Shown here: piece by piece, positions 44,451-54,713 of the stretch
Position numbering within the stretch: the stretch's first letter is position 1
How the letters are laid out: each line of letters opens with the position of its first letter
From: Channallabes apus
Lineage: Eukaryota > Chordata > Actinopteri > Siluriformes > Clariidae
Reading direction: 5' to 3'
Length of the DNA stretch: 64,000 bases
Assembly (NCBI GenBank): GCA_030522415.1
Contig: CM060109.1
Span: 3,812,655 to 3,876,654, forward strand
The notes under the pieces: generated by a model
What the model was told of the DNA's origin: nothing
What the model saw: the letters and a program-made list of their open reading frames with translations, nothing else
Database searches by the model: none
Translations under genes and position numbers: made by a program

Positions 44451-44959
44451 TAAGTGATTTAAATTTAAATGAATATACTCGCCATGATGTATGTCCAATA
44501 AAATTCCCTAATGCGTCGCTATCCCTTTCTTCTTTAAATACTAATATTAATTCACTTTTGACCTCATTATCACAGCTTCAATACATGTTGAACTGTGATG
44601 TGAAGCAAGACAGCCCCGTGTTTTTCAAATGCTGCTCATGATACATCAAAATGGCAGTTTAATAATAATAATAAGAAGAAGACCATTAATATTCAGTGCT
44701 ATTACTGCTACCTTCTCTCTTCCCTACTTGTTGAAGCCTTTAATATTATCATGATAGGCTGTGATACAGGACAGAAATTATGCTGCTTTATACTGTATGT
44801 CCCTGGACTACGATGTTATGGGTGTGATTATCAGGTGTTGAAATCCCTAATAGAAATTGTCTGAGTGGTTCTTAAGTAACAACCTAACACTGAATAACAC
44901 AAAAGCTAATTAGCAAACACTGGACCTAAGAAGGAAATGTAACTCAAATGTGGCCTTAC

Positions 44960-45450
44960 TCTGCATTCAAGAGAATTGTGTGGAAATGGTGCAGACATTC
45001 AAGTTCTGAAGGTTATAATATCTAAAGATCTCATTTGGTCAGCCATCACGTAGCAGTCATTAAGATGGCAAAACAAATATTGCACTTCCTAATGGTGCCC
45101 CATAGACAAAACACCAAAAAGGATACTACTGGTCATCTTTTATTGGGCGACCCTGGAAGCCCTGCTAACCTGCTGCATGATGGTGGGTATGCAAGCTGCT
45201 CTGCTGCAGATAAGAAGGAGTTATAGAGAGTAGTGAAGACATCAGAGAAAAACTATAGGCTGTTCACTGCTGTTTCTGGAGGATATCTCTGCATCATGCG
45301 ACCTCAGCAGAGAGACCATCATCAAAGACTCACCCCACCCAGGTTACCATCCCTTTAAACCTCTGGCAAGTGCTAACGGTCGGCCAAGACACGTACACCT
45401 ACTAAGGACCATTTTTCCCCATTGGAATTTGCACTTTCATGTCACTTTCA
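44960..45450 (+). mobile_element. Rex1-like LINE 3' fragment
   Basis: The nucleotide landmarks AAGATGGCAAAACAAATATT, ATAGAGAGTAGTGAAGACAT, GAGGATATCTCTGCATCATG and TCACCCCACCCAGGTTACCA correspond to the C-terminal part of a fish CR1-group reverse transcriptase. Several stops interrupt it. Confidence 0.55.
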
Positions 45451-45477
45451 TGTTCATGTCATCTTTTTTGTAGGGCA

Positions 45478-45516
<39 letters not shown>

Positions 45517-45519
45517 AGG
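45478..45519. repeat. (TCTA)n microsatellite
   Basis: About ten copies of the tetranucleotide follow the LINE 3' fragment, a usual position for LINE tails. Confidence 0.95.
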
Positions 45520-45809
45520 AGTGAGAAAGCACAACATATAGGTGGATTTGCTGATCATCAACTGTCCCCACTGGATCAACGGCTCCTGGTAAGGGAAATC
45601 TGACCTGAGGAATGAGGGGCACCTGATTGTATATTTTTACTACACTATAGTAAATCTATAGTACAGATCTGGGGCCTCATCTACAAAGACTTGCGTTGAA
45701 TTCATACTAAAACATTGCATACGGACAAAGCTGTAAATGTGCATATGCAGTAAAAAAATCTGATGTATGAAACACTGCGTATGTGGAATCCCAGGCATAT
45801 TCTCTTTGT

Positions 45810-46131
45810 ATTCAATTCAATTCAATTCAATTTTATTTATATAGCGCTTTTAACAATGGTCATTGTTTCAAAGCAGCTTCACAAAAAATTAAAAAGATTT
45901 AGTTAGAAAAGAAAATATTTGGAAGTGTGTATATGTGAGAAAAATGTATTTAGGTAATAATGAGATGAATGAATGATGAATGAAATGTCTCTGATGAGCA
46001 AGCCAAGGGGGATGGCGACAGTGGCAAGGAAAAACTCCCTGAGATGGCAATAGGAAGAAACCTTGAGAGGAACCAGACTCAACAGGGAAGCCATCCTCAT
46101 TTGGGTGATAACAGATAGAAATGATACATCC
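45810..46131 (-). mobile_element. L2/CR1-group LINE 3' tail, inserted in Harbinger element
   Basis: It begins with (ATTCA)n and TTTTATTTATATAGCGC, then GGAAAAACTCCCTGAGATGG and ATCCTCATTTGGGTGATAAC. These match the 3' end of the LINE at 54008. It is a short 5'-truncated insertion. Confidence 0.75.
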
Positions 46132-46239
46132 GAATTAACATGAAATTGAGCGCATGTGCACGAGCGCAAAACCCCTCCCTGCCTCCTCCCCCATATAAAT
46201 ATGGTAATGACTCCACTTTGGCAAAACCAAACGAAAAAG

Positions 46240-46500
46240 CAATGGCAAAAGCAAGCAAGAAGAGAAACTGCACAGAATGTGAATTTGAGGTGCTCCTATC
46301 GGAGGTAGACCGGAGAAAAAATTTGTTATTTGCAAGTTTGTCCTCCGGAATTAATAACAAAATAAAAAAAAACTTAGCTGGAATGATATCTTTAAATACA
46401 TCACTCACCAAGAAGCCACCCATCGCGCACCCTGCCACCTTGGAGCCTCATCCCAGCCATGCTGTTTGTGAGGGTGAATGAATCATGGGTTGACCCAGGC
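46240..46500 (+). pseudogene. Harbinger Myb-like gene remnant (second family)
   Basis: The frame opens MAKASKKRNCTECEFEVLLS (about 46240) and continues EVDRRKNLLFASLSSGINNK, aligning with the start of the intact Myb-like protein at 6079. It then loses the rest of the trihelix by frameshift and ends before the hAT insertion. Confidence 0.6.
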
Positions 46501-46536
46501 CACCTTGCCACAATATTTGTTAGGCGCATTTGAGCA

Positions 46537-46968
46537 GGGCCGGTTCTAGACCAGACCATATGGGGGGGGTTTGCGCGCGGTCAGATCCTGCAGTGGGGGG
46601 GAGGGGGGGTGCGTGCGGTCAGATCATGTAACGGGGCGAGGGGGGGCCAGATTGGCGCGCGGGCAGATCATGAAACAGGGGGGGTGGCGGGGGTGCGCAC
46701 GGTCAGATCATGCAAGGAGGCATGGGGAGGGGTGCGGGTGTATGCGCGGTCAGATCATTCGGGGGGGGGGTTGGCGGGGGGATCTAATACCGTATTATGT
46801 AGTGTCCCTTTTTCCGCGAACGCAGATCATTTTATCAACTTGTTATACATTCATTTTGTTAGTATATTAACATGTGGTTTCTCAACATTTCAAATTTTTT
46901 ATTTGAGGGGGCAAGACATTTATTTGAGGGGGCGCTGCCCCCTCTTGCCCCCAATAGAACCAGCCCAG
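46537..46968. mobile_element. hAT-like MITE with G-rich minisatellite
   Basis: The ends are GGGCCGGTTCTAGACCAG on the left and, reverse-complemented, CTGGGCTGGTTCTATT on the right. TTTGAGCA flanks both sides (46529-46536 and 46969-46976), an 8-bp duplication as in hAT elements. The interior has about five G-rich repeat units containing GCGG(T)CAGATCATG separated by runs of G, then a GAGGGGGCGCTGCCCCCTC palindrome at 46924-46943. There is no gene. A related end fragment occurs near 59830. Confidence 0.7.
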
Positions 46969-46977
46969 TTTGAGCAT

Positions 46978-47390
46978 CACATATTATTTGCACATTTATT
47001 GAATGGAAATGTTTCCGATTCACGTATGAAAATTCGTCTTCAGATGGCGCCTTTATAGCAATGTGCGTGCAGTCGATGGCTCCGATTACATTAGGAAAAC
47101 CGGCGATCGCTGCAAATTGCGCTTTAATGTTTGGCTGGTCAACTGCATGGTACGGAAACTTTATATACCTGCTAGACATGCGGATGATCCCGTCCCATAC
47201 AGCTGGCATTGCACGGCTCAAAGACGACTGGCTTAACCCCGAGCGGTCTGCCCTCTGCTCTTAGAAATCTGAAACGGCTAATAAGCCACTCATCATCATG
47301 GGCCAGAAATCACTGTGATCCCTAAAAATGCGTTCCCTTCGGATTCGGCCATTGACAATGTCCTCTAATAAGGCCAACACTGCCATTGCC
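46978..47390 (-). pseudogene. HARBI1-like transposase remnant (second family)
   Basis: From 47221 the minus strand reads MSRAMPAVWDGIIRMSSRYI, NVIGAIDCTHIAIKAPSEDE (first catalytic Asp at about 47087), and HFHSINVQIICDAQ. Upstream sequence to 47390 holds a decayed N terminus. The second Asp and the Glu are missing because the element is cut by the hAT-like insertion and not resumed beyond it. Confidence 0.7.
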
Positions 47391-47943
47391 ATAGACTAAG
47401 GGTTGTATACATTTGCAAATGCTTTAATATGTTCTAAATCACATAATTGGTAGAAAAATATTGTGTCAATTAACCCATTATATCAATTATAAATGAATAG
47501 CAATGTTTTTCACATGTGTTGGTGCGATACTTTGTAGTGTGCAATTTAACATAATTCTAGGAGTCACCAAAGGAAATAAAACAAACACAAGAAATATACG
47601 TACGCCAGACAGGAAGTTGGCGTGGAAGAACGCACATTCTCACGTTAATTTCACTGTTAGTAAATCCGACCGTGAGCGCGAAAACTGGCGTAAGCAAAGT
47701 TTTTGTGCGTACGCAGCGTTGATACATGATGCCCCTGGCCATTAAGAACGAACGTTTCGAGAAAAGGGATCCTGCGACTTGCCACGGCAAGCTGTGAAAA
47801 TGCCTTTCATTACCTGTAGTAATATAGTCGTGTTTCAGTCTGAAGTATTATGTGTCTACTGAAGCCGAAAATGTGTTATCTCTCTTAGACAGCAAGCGAC
47901 AGAGCTCATAAACGTGTCGAGCTCGAACTGTATCATACTGATA

Positions 47944-49030
47944 CAGATGGTATTCAAGCAGTATTCTGGTTTTACCGCCACGCCTCACAGTGACAGCATT
48001 TGGGTTTGTGCATTTGCTGGCCTTTACCGCTGAGTGGCGCTATATAACTATAGACTGACGCCTCAGGCATCAGTTCGTTCTCTCCAGGCTTAATGAGGCG
48101 CAGGTCGTCCACAGCTGCACGTCGTTGCAGATAAAATAAAGTGAAACATTGTAATTAAACGAATTCATAATCACAGTAGTAACATTACAGTACAAATTTA
48201 TAATGAAAATTAAATTCAGTTTTTTTAGGATCGAATTTAAGCAACGTAAACGTTAACACACTGAGCCTTTTTATTATGTGTAATTACAAAAGCTACACTT
48301 GTAGGGTCTCAAAAATTGTAAGATGTATTTTGGTTTATACTGCAAACAAAAAACGAATCCAGAACCTGTAATTATATTGCATAAATATTATTTTGCACAA
48401 ATAAATCTCTGAAAAAAACAATGATATTTTATTCACAAATGTAAGACGATATATTTTGGTTCAGTGCCAGACGAAGTGTGAGCGAATAATGTAATGAGAG
48501 GCCCCGATTATACTGCGTACATCTTTTTTATTGATTTATTTTTTTATTATCTATTCTGGAAGTTTGCTCTATTTGTTTTAGTTATTCTATATTTAAATCT
48601 TGATGTCTTAAACTCTAACAACTGTAAGTATTGTCGAAAAATTTTTTTTTAAAAAGCCCTAGTGCTGTTGCTTGTGCTGTTTTCTTTAATAATAACACTA
48701 AACAGATAAAAACAGAGAGTCTGTCTAAACAAAATAAAACCAATGTTTTCTAACTCATATTTTTTTTATATTTATAGTTTTTCAAGTTTGTTGGACACAG
48801 TACTTGGATGTGTAAATTATCATACTTGTAGTATTTCTTCGCTACAACATATTGTTATGACTTAAGCTCTAAATATATTTAAAAACCGAGACGACGGAAA
48901 ATGTCAATTTGCGCCACCTGGCGGTCATTTCACGAATTATTTTGAAATGCTACTGGTTTATTTTGGCCGCTGCCGCGTTTCCACGGCGGTGAGCGCGACG
49001 GTAATGAGCAGTCTGGTTGTCCACCTACTG
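47944..49030. mobile_element. TA-flanked non-autonomous transposon, copy 4 (in inverted arm B)
   Basis: The right end CACCTACTG at 49030 and following TAGAAAAGG match the insertion site of copy 1 exactly. The interior is almost identical to copy 1 in reverse. The left 55 bp (CAGATGGTATTCAAGCAG) are diverged, and the left flank is not transposase sequence. So this copy is joined to different DNA on that side. Confidence 0.75.
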
Positions 49031-49325
49031 TAGAAAAGGCTATCACTCTATTAACGTGCAGGTAATCTGTGATGCACACTTGAACCTGATAAATGTCGTT
49101 GCGAACAGCCCGGGAGGGACACACGATTCCTTCATTGTGCAGAACAGCATCGTGGGACTTCGTCTTCAGCAAAGCGTTGCTGGAGAAGGCTAGCTTATTG
49201 GTAAGTGTGTAACGATTAATCAAAAAAAATTTAATAATTGTAAAATTAGATTACTTCTCAACACCATCTAGTGTACTGTATTTTAATCTACATCATTGCA
49301 GGGGATCGAGGATATGCCCTTAAAT

Positions 49326-50367
49326 CAGGGGTGTCAAACATACGGCCCGCGGGATGATTTGAACAATAATATTAAATATCAAATATTTTTTATTATCATT
49401 ATAAGTAGTAGTAGTAGTATTAAATAAAGTCTATGTCCGGGTATTCGTTGCAATATTGTGTTTGGTTTTATTCATTTTTTTATTTTATCATTGATCATTT
49501 AACTGCTCTTCTCTTGCGCTTCTGCCGAAACCTCTAACACGCATGCGCATTCTAAATTGGCGCCTAAATCTAATTTCTTCGGCTATTTGAAGATGTGTGG
49601 CAAGCACTCGTCATTTTAAAAAAATGTCCAAAAAAAGAAAAATTTATCTGGAAGGGCGGATGTTTCAGGAGAAATGGAAAGAGAAGTATTTCTTCTGTGA
49701 GGTTAACGGCAAGCCGGTAAGTTTAATCCGCTCACAAGCCGTGGCTGTGCAAAAAGAATACAACATTAAACGGCACTATGACATACACGCAGAGAAATAT
49801 GATAAATACACTGGACAGCTCCAAATGGAAAAAGTTAATGCTTTAATCCGCTTTAAAAAAAAAAATTATTTGTTAAAGGAAAGTTCTCATTTGCAGTGTA
49901 GAGTTAATGTTCATATCCAAAGTGAATGATATATTTTTTTCATTTGCATTAACCATAAAGAATTTATTTTTGTATATGATTCTTTCTAAACTATTGAGTT
50001 GTTAAAGGCAGTTTTTTTAAATTGTGAAGTGTTTTTCTAGTTTGTAAATTATATTGTAGACTATAGCTTCATATTTAATGTAACTGTCTGTACACAGAGT
50101 CTGCAGCATTTTTTATTTCTTATCTGACAAGTAATATTCATGTTCAAAGGAAAGGATTTTGCTTGCCATTACTTGGCATTGTTTTTCCCCCAAAAAGGAA
50201 TAAGAGTGTTAATGAACAGTTTCTGAGGACTTGTTACATGCAGTTTTACAGAATATAGTGTATTTGTTGTAATTTGATGGACTATGATTAAAAAAACAAA
50301 TTCGGCCCGCACATGGTCACATTTCTTCTCATCCGGCCCTCACCCTAAAATGAGTTTGACACCCCTG
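49326..50367 (+). mobile_element. hAT element, internally deleted
   Basis: The ends are CAGGGGTGTCAAACATACGG and, reverse-complemented, CAGGGGTGTCAAACTCATTT. The 8-bp target duplication CCTTAAAT is at 49318-49325 and 50368-50375. It encodes only the N-terminal part of a hAT transposase. It is absent from the matching place in copy A, so it came after the block duplicated, or was lost there. Confidence 0.9.
49597..49929 (+). pseudogene. hAT transposase N-terminal fragment (GTF2IRD2/ZBED-like)
   Basis: The 110-codon frame contains MSKKRKIYLEGRMFQEKWKE, then KYFFCEVNGKPVSLIRSQAV and KEYNIKRHYDIHAEKYDKY. This is the BED-type finger region of hAT transposases that resemble GTF2IRD2. The second zinc-binding Cys (expected C-L-I-C) has become S-L-I-R, so the finger is probably broken. 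The catalytic and dimerisation domains are deleted. Confidence 0.7.
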
Positions 50368-50867
50368 CCTTAAATCCTGGCTGATGACTCCAGTGGCAAA
50401 CCCTGTATCCCAAAAGGAGCTGAATTACAACCGATCACATGAGCGCACAAGAAGCACAGTAGAACGTGCAATAGGCTTGCTGAAGGCTCAATGGCTGTGT
50501 CTGTCAGGCAGAGGAGGCACATTGAAATACAAACCCAACAAGGTTTTGAATGTTTAAATATTTAAATTAAGTTTTAATTATATTTTATAACTACAATATT
50601 TATAATATACTGTATATATAATTTTATTTATTATACAATATGAATTTGCTTTAGGTGTGCTATATAGTTAAAGCATGCAGTGTGCTGCATAATATTGCCA
50701 ATAAAAACGGTATACCACTGGATGAGATGCCGATACAAGAAGATCGCCACATGGCAGAAGGTTTCGACCCCATGCCAAATGCTGTGGCCGTGCAGCTAAG
50801 AGCAGTGATAATCGAACGGTTCTAAATCTGTTTCACAATAAGGAGTAATTGTGAGAAAATGGTGAGA

Positions 50868-51613
50868 TCACTTGGAGCTTTTATTGAACTTGCATGATGC
50901 ATTTAGTGAATCACTAATGTTCCTCAAGTTCACATTGATTTGGTGCAGTTCCTCTTTTATGCTTGCAATGCCGCTCACTAATTCCTTCTGTGTTTCCAGA
51001 ACCGCATCAGTCAGGACTCGTGCCTCGAAACGCATCGGACGCGCTGAAGTGGCAGGCGGAGCAGGACCTGGCAAAACTGGCAGATTTATAAAATAAATGT
51101 TAAATGAATAATCCAAATGATTTGCAATGTGTGTTTATATATGAATAATATATCGCAACACAAACATTTGAAAACCTTCTAACCATTTTCGGATGGCTCG
51201 GCCTCTCCTGCAGTTGATGGGATTGCACTTTCAGTGTCACCATCGGGGATTACTCCGCTCATTGACGTTTCACCAATAATTCCCGCTATCTTGTCATCCA
51301 ATGGTGACACTGAAATAAGACTCTGGCCTCCTCCCGTGGCACCGATGTCTCTTCTGTGGGCTCCAATTCTTTTTTTAGAGGACACTTTCAAATCAAACCA
51401 CTTTTTCTTGACTTCTGCAGTAGTTCTACATACAGGTGAGACGGCATTTACTGCATTAGTAACCTGTCCCCACGCCAAGTCTTTTTTTTTCTTTGACATT
51501 CCGCCTGAAAAAGCAGCAAACAAAACTGTCTTATTACATTGTACCTCATTTAAAAGCACTTCCACTTCGTTGTCTGTGAAGTTTTTTTTCTTTCCTCTCT
51601 TCACAGGATCCAT
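50868..51613 (-). CDS. Harbinger Myb/SANT-like DNA-binding protein, copy B (intact)
   Basis: The mirror of the gene at 6079-6824: exons 51613-51184 and 51085-50868, the same splice sites, and 215 residues with no stop. Differences from copy A are a few substitutions (for example GGGQSL for GGSQSL, PPATSARP for PPSTSARP, EELHQI for EELDQI). The role would be to bind the element ends. With both nuclease copies dead, it could act only with a nuclease encoded elsewhere. Confidence 0.8.
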
Positions 51614-51888
51614 GATAACGTATTCAAATATTCTATAGTGCCCTGGCGGCATTGAGTTTTTATAAGGAAGGTTGTTTGTCAAATAAGGTAATTTGAGGGC
51701 GTTTCTGTATGCAAATTTAAATTACTATGCACACGCACACAATTTAGAAGGAGTGCGATTCATCATCAGTCATTTCGTACAGCTGTGCGTACTCACGTTT
51801 GATAACTCCCAACTTTCTTGTGCTTACGGCTGTTGATATACGCACTAGTTTAGAACTTGTTTTACGCACGCTTGATAAATGAGACCCC

Positions 51889-52330
51889 AGATTTAGTGAT
51901 AAATGGTGTTTTTCACTCCTCATAGTAGTTCTGGCCTCGACTGGTGTTGGCAACTGTTTCTCTGGGGACTTGACAGTCCGATAGTTCAGAACTTGTACTT
52001 CCTACAAGTCTACCTGAGTCTCCAATAACTACCTGGACTCCATATTAAAATCAATTAACATCAACTGTTATAGCTGAGCTGCCTGCCACCTACCACACTG
52101 CATAAATGCAGATCATTTCCGGCTTTCTGTTTCACCCAAATGAGGATGGGTTCCCTGTTGAGTCTGGTTCCACTCAAGGTTTCTTCCTATCACCATCTCA
52201 GGGAGTTTTTCCTTGCCACTGTTGCCCGTGGCTTGCTCACCAGGGACAAACTGACCATTTTGATTTATACGCATTCACATTGGATACAAACTTAAATAAT
52301 TCTTTTGATTGTGTGAAGCTGCTCTGAGGC
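51889..52330 (+). mobile_element. L2/CR1-group LINE 3' tail, fragment (arm B)
   Basis: The reverse complement of 5362-5803, with few differences, between the Harbinger terminus and the gypsy LTR. Confidence 0.7.
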
Positions 52331-54007
52331 TGTCATGCGCACTCAGCCGCGACCGGCATTAGGACCCGGAAGTAAGATGGTCGTAAACCTGAAAGCATAA
52401 AAGGAAACAAGATGGCGCCGCACATCGCTCTGTCAGTGAGTTTTGCCCATGCTATTTCGGTATCGTTCCCGTTCACGTGAGTACTCACTTTCTTGGGTTT
52501 ACTTTCAGACTGAGTGTGTGTTTATAGGACTAGGGTTAGATTGTGTCTTTCCTTTGCTCATTCACTTTGAGAGTCCTTATAGTAAATCGGGTGGTTATCC
52601 TGCCCGCTCGTGTCCATCCGCCTTTGGGTTTACCATTCACGCTACAGGGCTAACTGCTAAAGCTATCGTCTTTCTGGTCGTCTCGGGTTAGTTCTTGACA
52701 GAATGAAAGAGCCTAAAGCAGTAAACCCAGCGGATCACGCGTGCCTATGCGATGTGGTCGACCAGCATGCTATGCTTCTCAATAAGCTAACCGGTGAGCT
52801 CGATACTCTGCGCCGGAGTGTCCAAGACGTCGCGGCCCTGCGCCGCGAGGTTGCGGAGCTTAAGCGGGAGAACGCGAGCCTCCGGGCGGCTGTTGATGGC
52901 ATGGCTAGCGGTCCGCTCGCCGCAGCGGCCGCGGCCCCGCACCAACCCCCCCCCTCCTTCTGATGTTTTTCTAGCACTCCCAGATAAATGGGATGGCACG
53001 GATGGGAAATGCAGTGTGTTTTTAACATCGCTGGAACTGGTGTTTGAGTTTAATGACACCAAATACTCCACCGACCGGCTGTGCATTGCACTACTCGTCT
53101 CGTTGCTATCAGGGCAGGCAGCAGAGTGGGCCACGGCAGTCCTACGCGCTGACACCGAAACCGCTCACTTGTACAACGAGTTCACCCGTCAGCTAAAATT
53201 GACCTTTGAACATCCCGCGGGCGAGGTGGAGACCGACACGAAGCTCTACCATCTGCGGCAGGGAGGATTGTCCGCGAGCAGGTACATCGCTGACTTCCGC
53301 ACCCTCGCCATCCAGACCTCATGGGGAGACGCAGCCCTCCGGACATCCTACTTCGAGGGACTGACTAACCGCATTAAGGACGAGCTAGCCAGACGAGAGC
53401 TCCCAGCCACACTGGAGGGGCTGATCCAGCTAGCCCTCCGCATTGACCAGCACCTCCTGTCCCGTCCGAAGCCAGCACCTCGAACCCTGCTGCCATCTCC
53501 TACTTAATCTTACACTGCTCCAAGACCACCAACCACCACCGCTGCCTTCCCCGGACGTGTCGGATCTCCACCCCCTGCCGTGGTTGACACCGGAGCTGGG
53601 GAACCCATGCGACTAGGGCGCGCCTCCCTGACCGTGGCAGAACTCGAGAGGCGTTACCGCGAGGGGCTGTGCGCCTACTGTGGCTCAGCGGCGCACCCCC
53701 GGGCGACCTGCCCATCCCGTCCGGGAAACGCCCAACCCCAGTGAATGACAGGAGAGACTCACCGGGCTCCATCCACCTCTCCGCCACCATCAGACCAACC
53801 ACGTCCCGACTCACGGTTCAGGTAACCCTCCACCTTGGCCACAAGCGGGTCAGAAGTTCCACGTTCATCAATTCCGGTGCCGCGGGTAACTTCATTGACT
53901 CTACATATACCAACCCGTCACTCTCATCCTCGGTCAGCACCAAGAACTCATCCAATTTCACCTCACTCCCATTTCCTCTCCACCGCTCATCCTTGGATAC
54001 CCCTGGC
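52331..54007 (+). mobile_element. Ty3/gypsy LTR retrotransposon, copy B (5' part)
   Basis: It begins TGTCATGCGCACTCAGCCGC and continues through leader, gag and protease until it is cut at 54007 by the next LINE. It has about 70 bp (containing GAAACAAGATGGCGCCGC, about 52405-52475) that copy A lacks, so B better represents the original leader. The 3' remainder of the element is not found beyond the LINE. Confidence 0.85.
52703..54007 (+). pseudogene. gypsy gag-protease pseudogene, copy B
   Basis: The ATG at 52703 (MKEPKAVNPADHA) opens a frame through a coiled coil (LRREVAELKRENASLRAAV) to a Pro-rich stretch. It then shifts frame in a poly-C run near 52950. The gag core continues to a nonsense codon at about 53506 that copy A lacks. 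The zinc knuckle [14 protein letters not shown] is at about 53678. The protease motif reads [12 protein letters not shown] at about 53868, with the same Asp-to-Asn change as copy A. It is inactive. Confidence 0.8.
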
Positions 54008-54713
54008 TGCTATTCAATTCAATTCAATTAAATTTTATTTATATAGCGCTTTTAACAATGGTCATTGTCTCAAAGCAGCTTCACACAAATTAAAGAAATT
54101 TAACAAAAAAAATAAAAATAAATAATAATAATAATAATAATAATAGAAAAGAAAATAATTGGAAGTGTGGATGTGTGAGAAAAATGTGCAGATAATAATA
54201 ATGAGACGAATGAATGAAATTTCTCTGATGAGCAAGCCAAGGGTGACAGCGACGGTGGCAAGGAAAAACTCCCTGAGATGGCATTAGGAAGAAACCTTGA
54301 GAGGAACCAGACTCAACAGGGAACCCATCCTCATTTGGGCGATAACAGATAGAAATGATATAACATCTTGTGTTTTGTGCAGGTGAAAATTCAATATGAC
54401 AGAAATTATTTAAATTGACATGAAGACCAGTTCAGCATAGGGACGAGTCAGTAGGTGCAGAGGGCAGATGAGGTCTGGATCACTGGAAGCACAGGAGCAG
54501 CATGTGTAGCTCCAACCATCATAAAGCTGAATCCAGCTGGAGCTGGTCCTTCTCTGGATGCCTCAGGAACCTCGCAGGGTCGGCCTTTGTCTACTGAAGC
54601 TGGCAAAATCTCCCGATGCCTCGGGATGGGTAGAGAAATACAGAACAGATGGGGAGAATTAGCGTAGTTGCCATTCGGTATAGGTGTACTGGAGTATGAG
54701 ATTATGGGATGAG

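Larger units (their letters stand above)
45672..47742. mobile_element. Second Harbinger family element, decayed
   Basis: The left end is GGGGCCTCATCTACAAAGAC. The right end, reverse-complemented, is GGGGCATCATGTATCAACGC followed by TGCGTACGCAC. It carries a broken Myb-like gene on the plus strand (about 46240-46500) and a broken HARBI1-like nuclease on the minus strand. It was later hit by a LINE tail (45810-46131) and by an hAT-like insertion (46537-46968). The termini differ from those of the 5.8-kb and 51.9-kb elements, so it is a separate family. Confidence 0.7.
49031..50825 (+). pseudogene. HARBI1-like Harbinger transposase pseudogene, copy B
   Basis: The frame starts inside the gene at RKGYHSINVQVICDAHLN, continues GGTHDSFIVQNSIVG, and has the same in-frame TAG in GEG*LIG (about 49190) as copy A. 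After an intron (about 49204-49301) GDRGYALKS is interrupted by the hAT element at 49326-50367. STVERAIGLLKAQW with the catalytic Glu follows (about 50453), and the last exon VCYIVKACSVLHNIA ends at 50825. The N-terminal half with the first catalytic Asp is absent. It is inactive. Confidence 0.85.
49031..51888. mobile_element. Harbinger transposon, copy B (inverted, 5' part of nuclease missing)
   Basis: This is the reverse of 5804-7612 plus a 1.04-kb hAT insertion. The terminus GGGGTCTCATTTATCAAGCG is at 51888 on the minus strand. The nuclease exons downstream of the TA insertion site are present; the N-terminal exons are absent. Confidence 0.85.

Noticed and set aside
47944..49030. Independent insertion of the TA element at the same site in both Harbinger copies
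   Set aside because: The rest of the arm, including shared nonsense and substitution changes, is also duplicated, so one insertion before duplication is far simpler.
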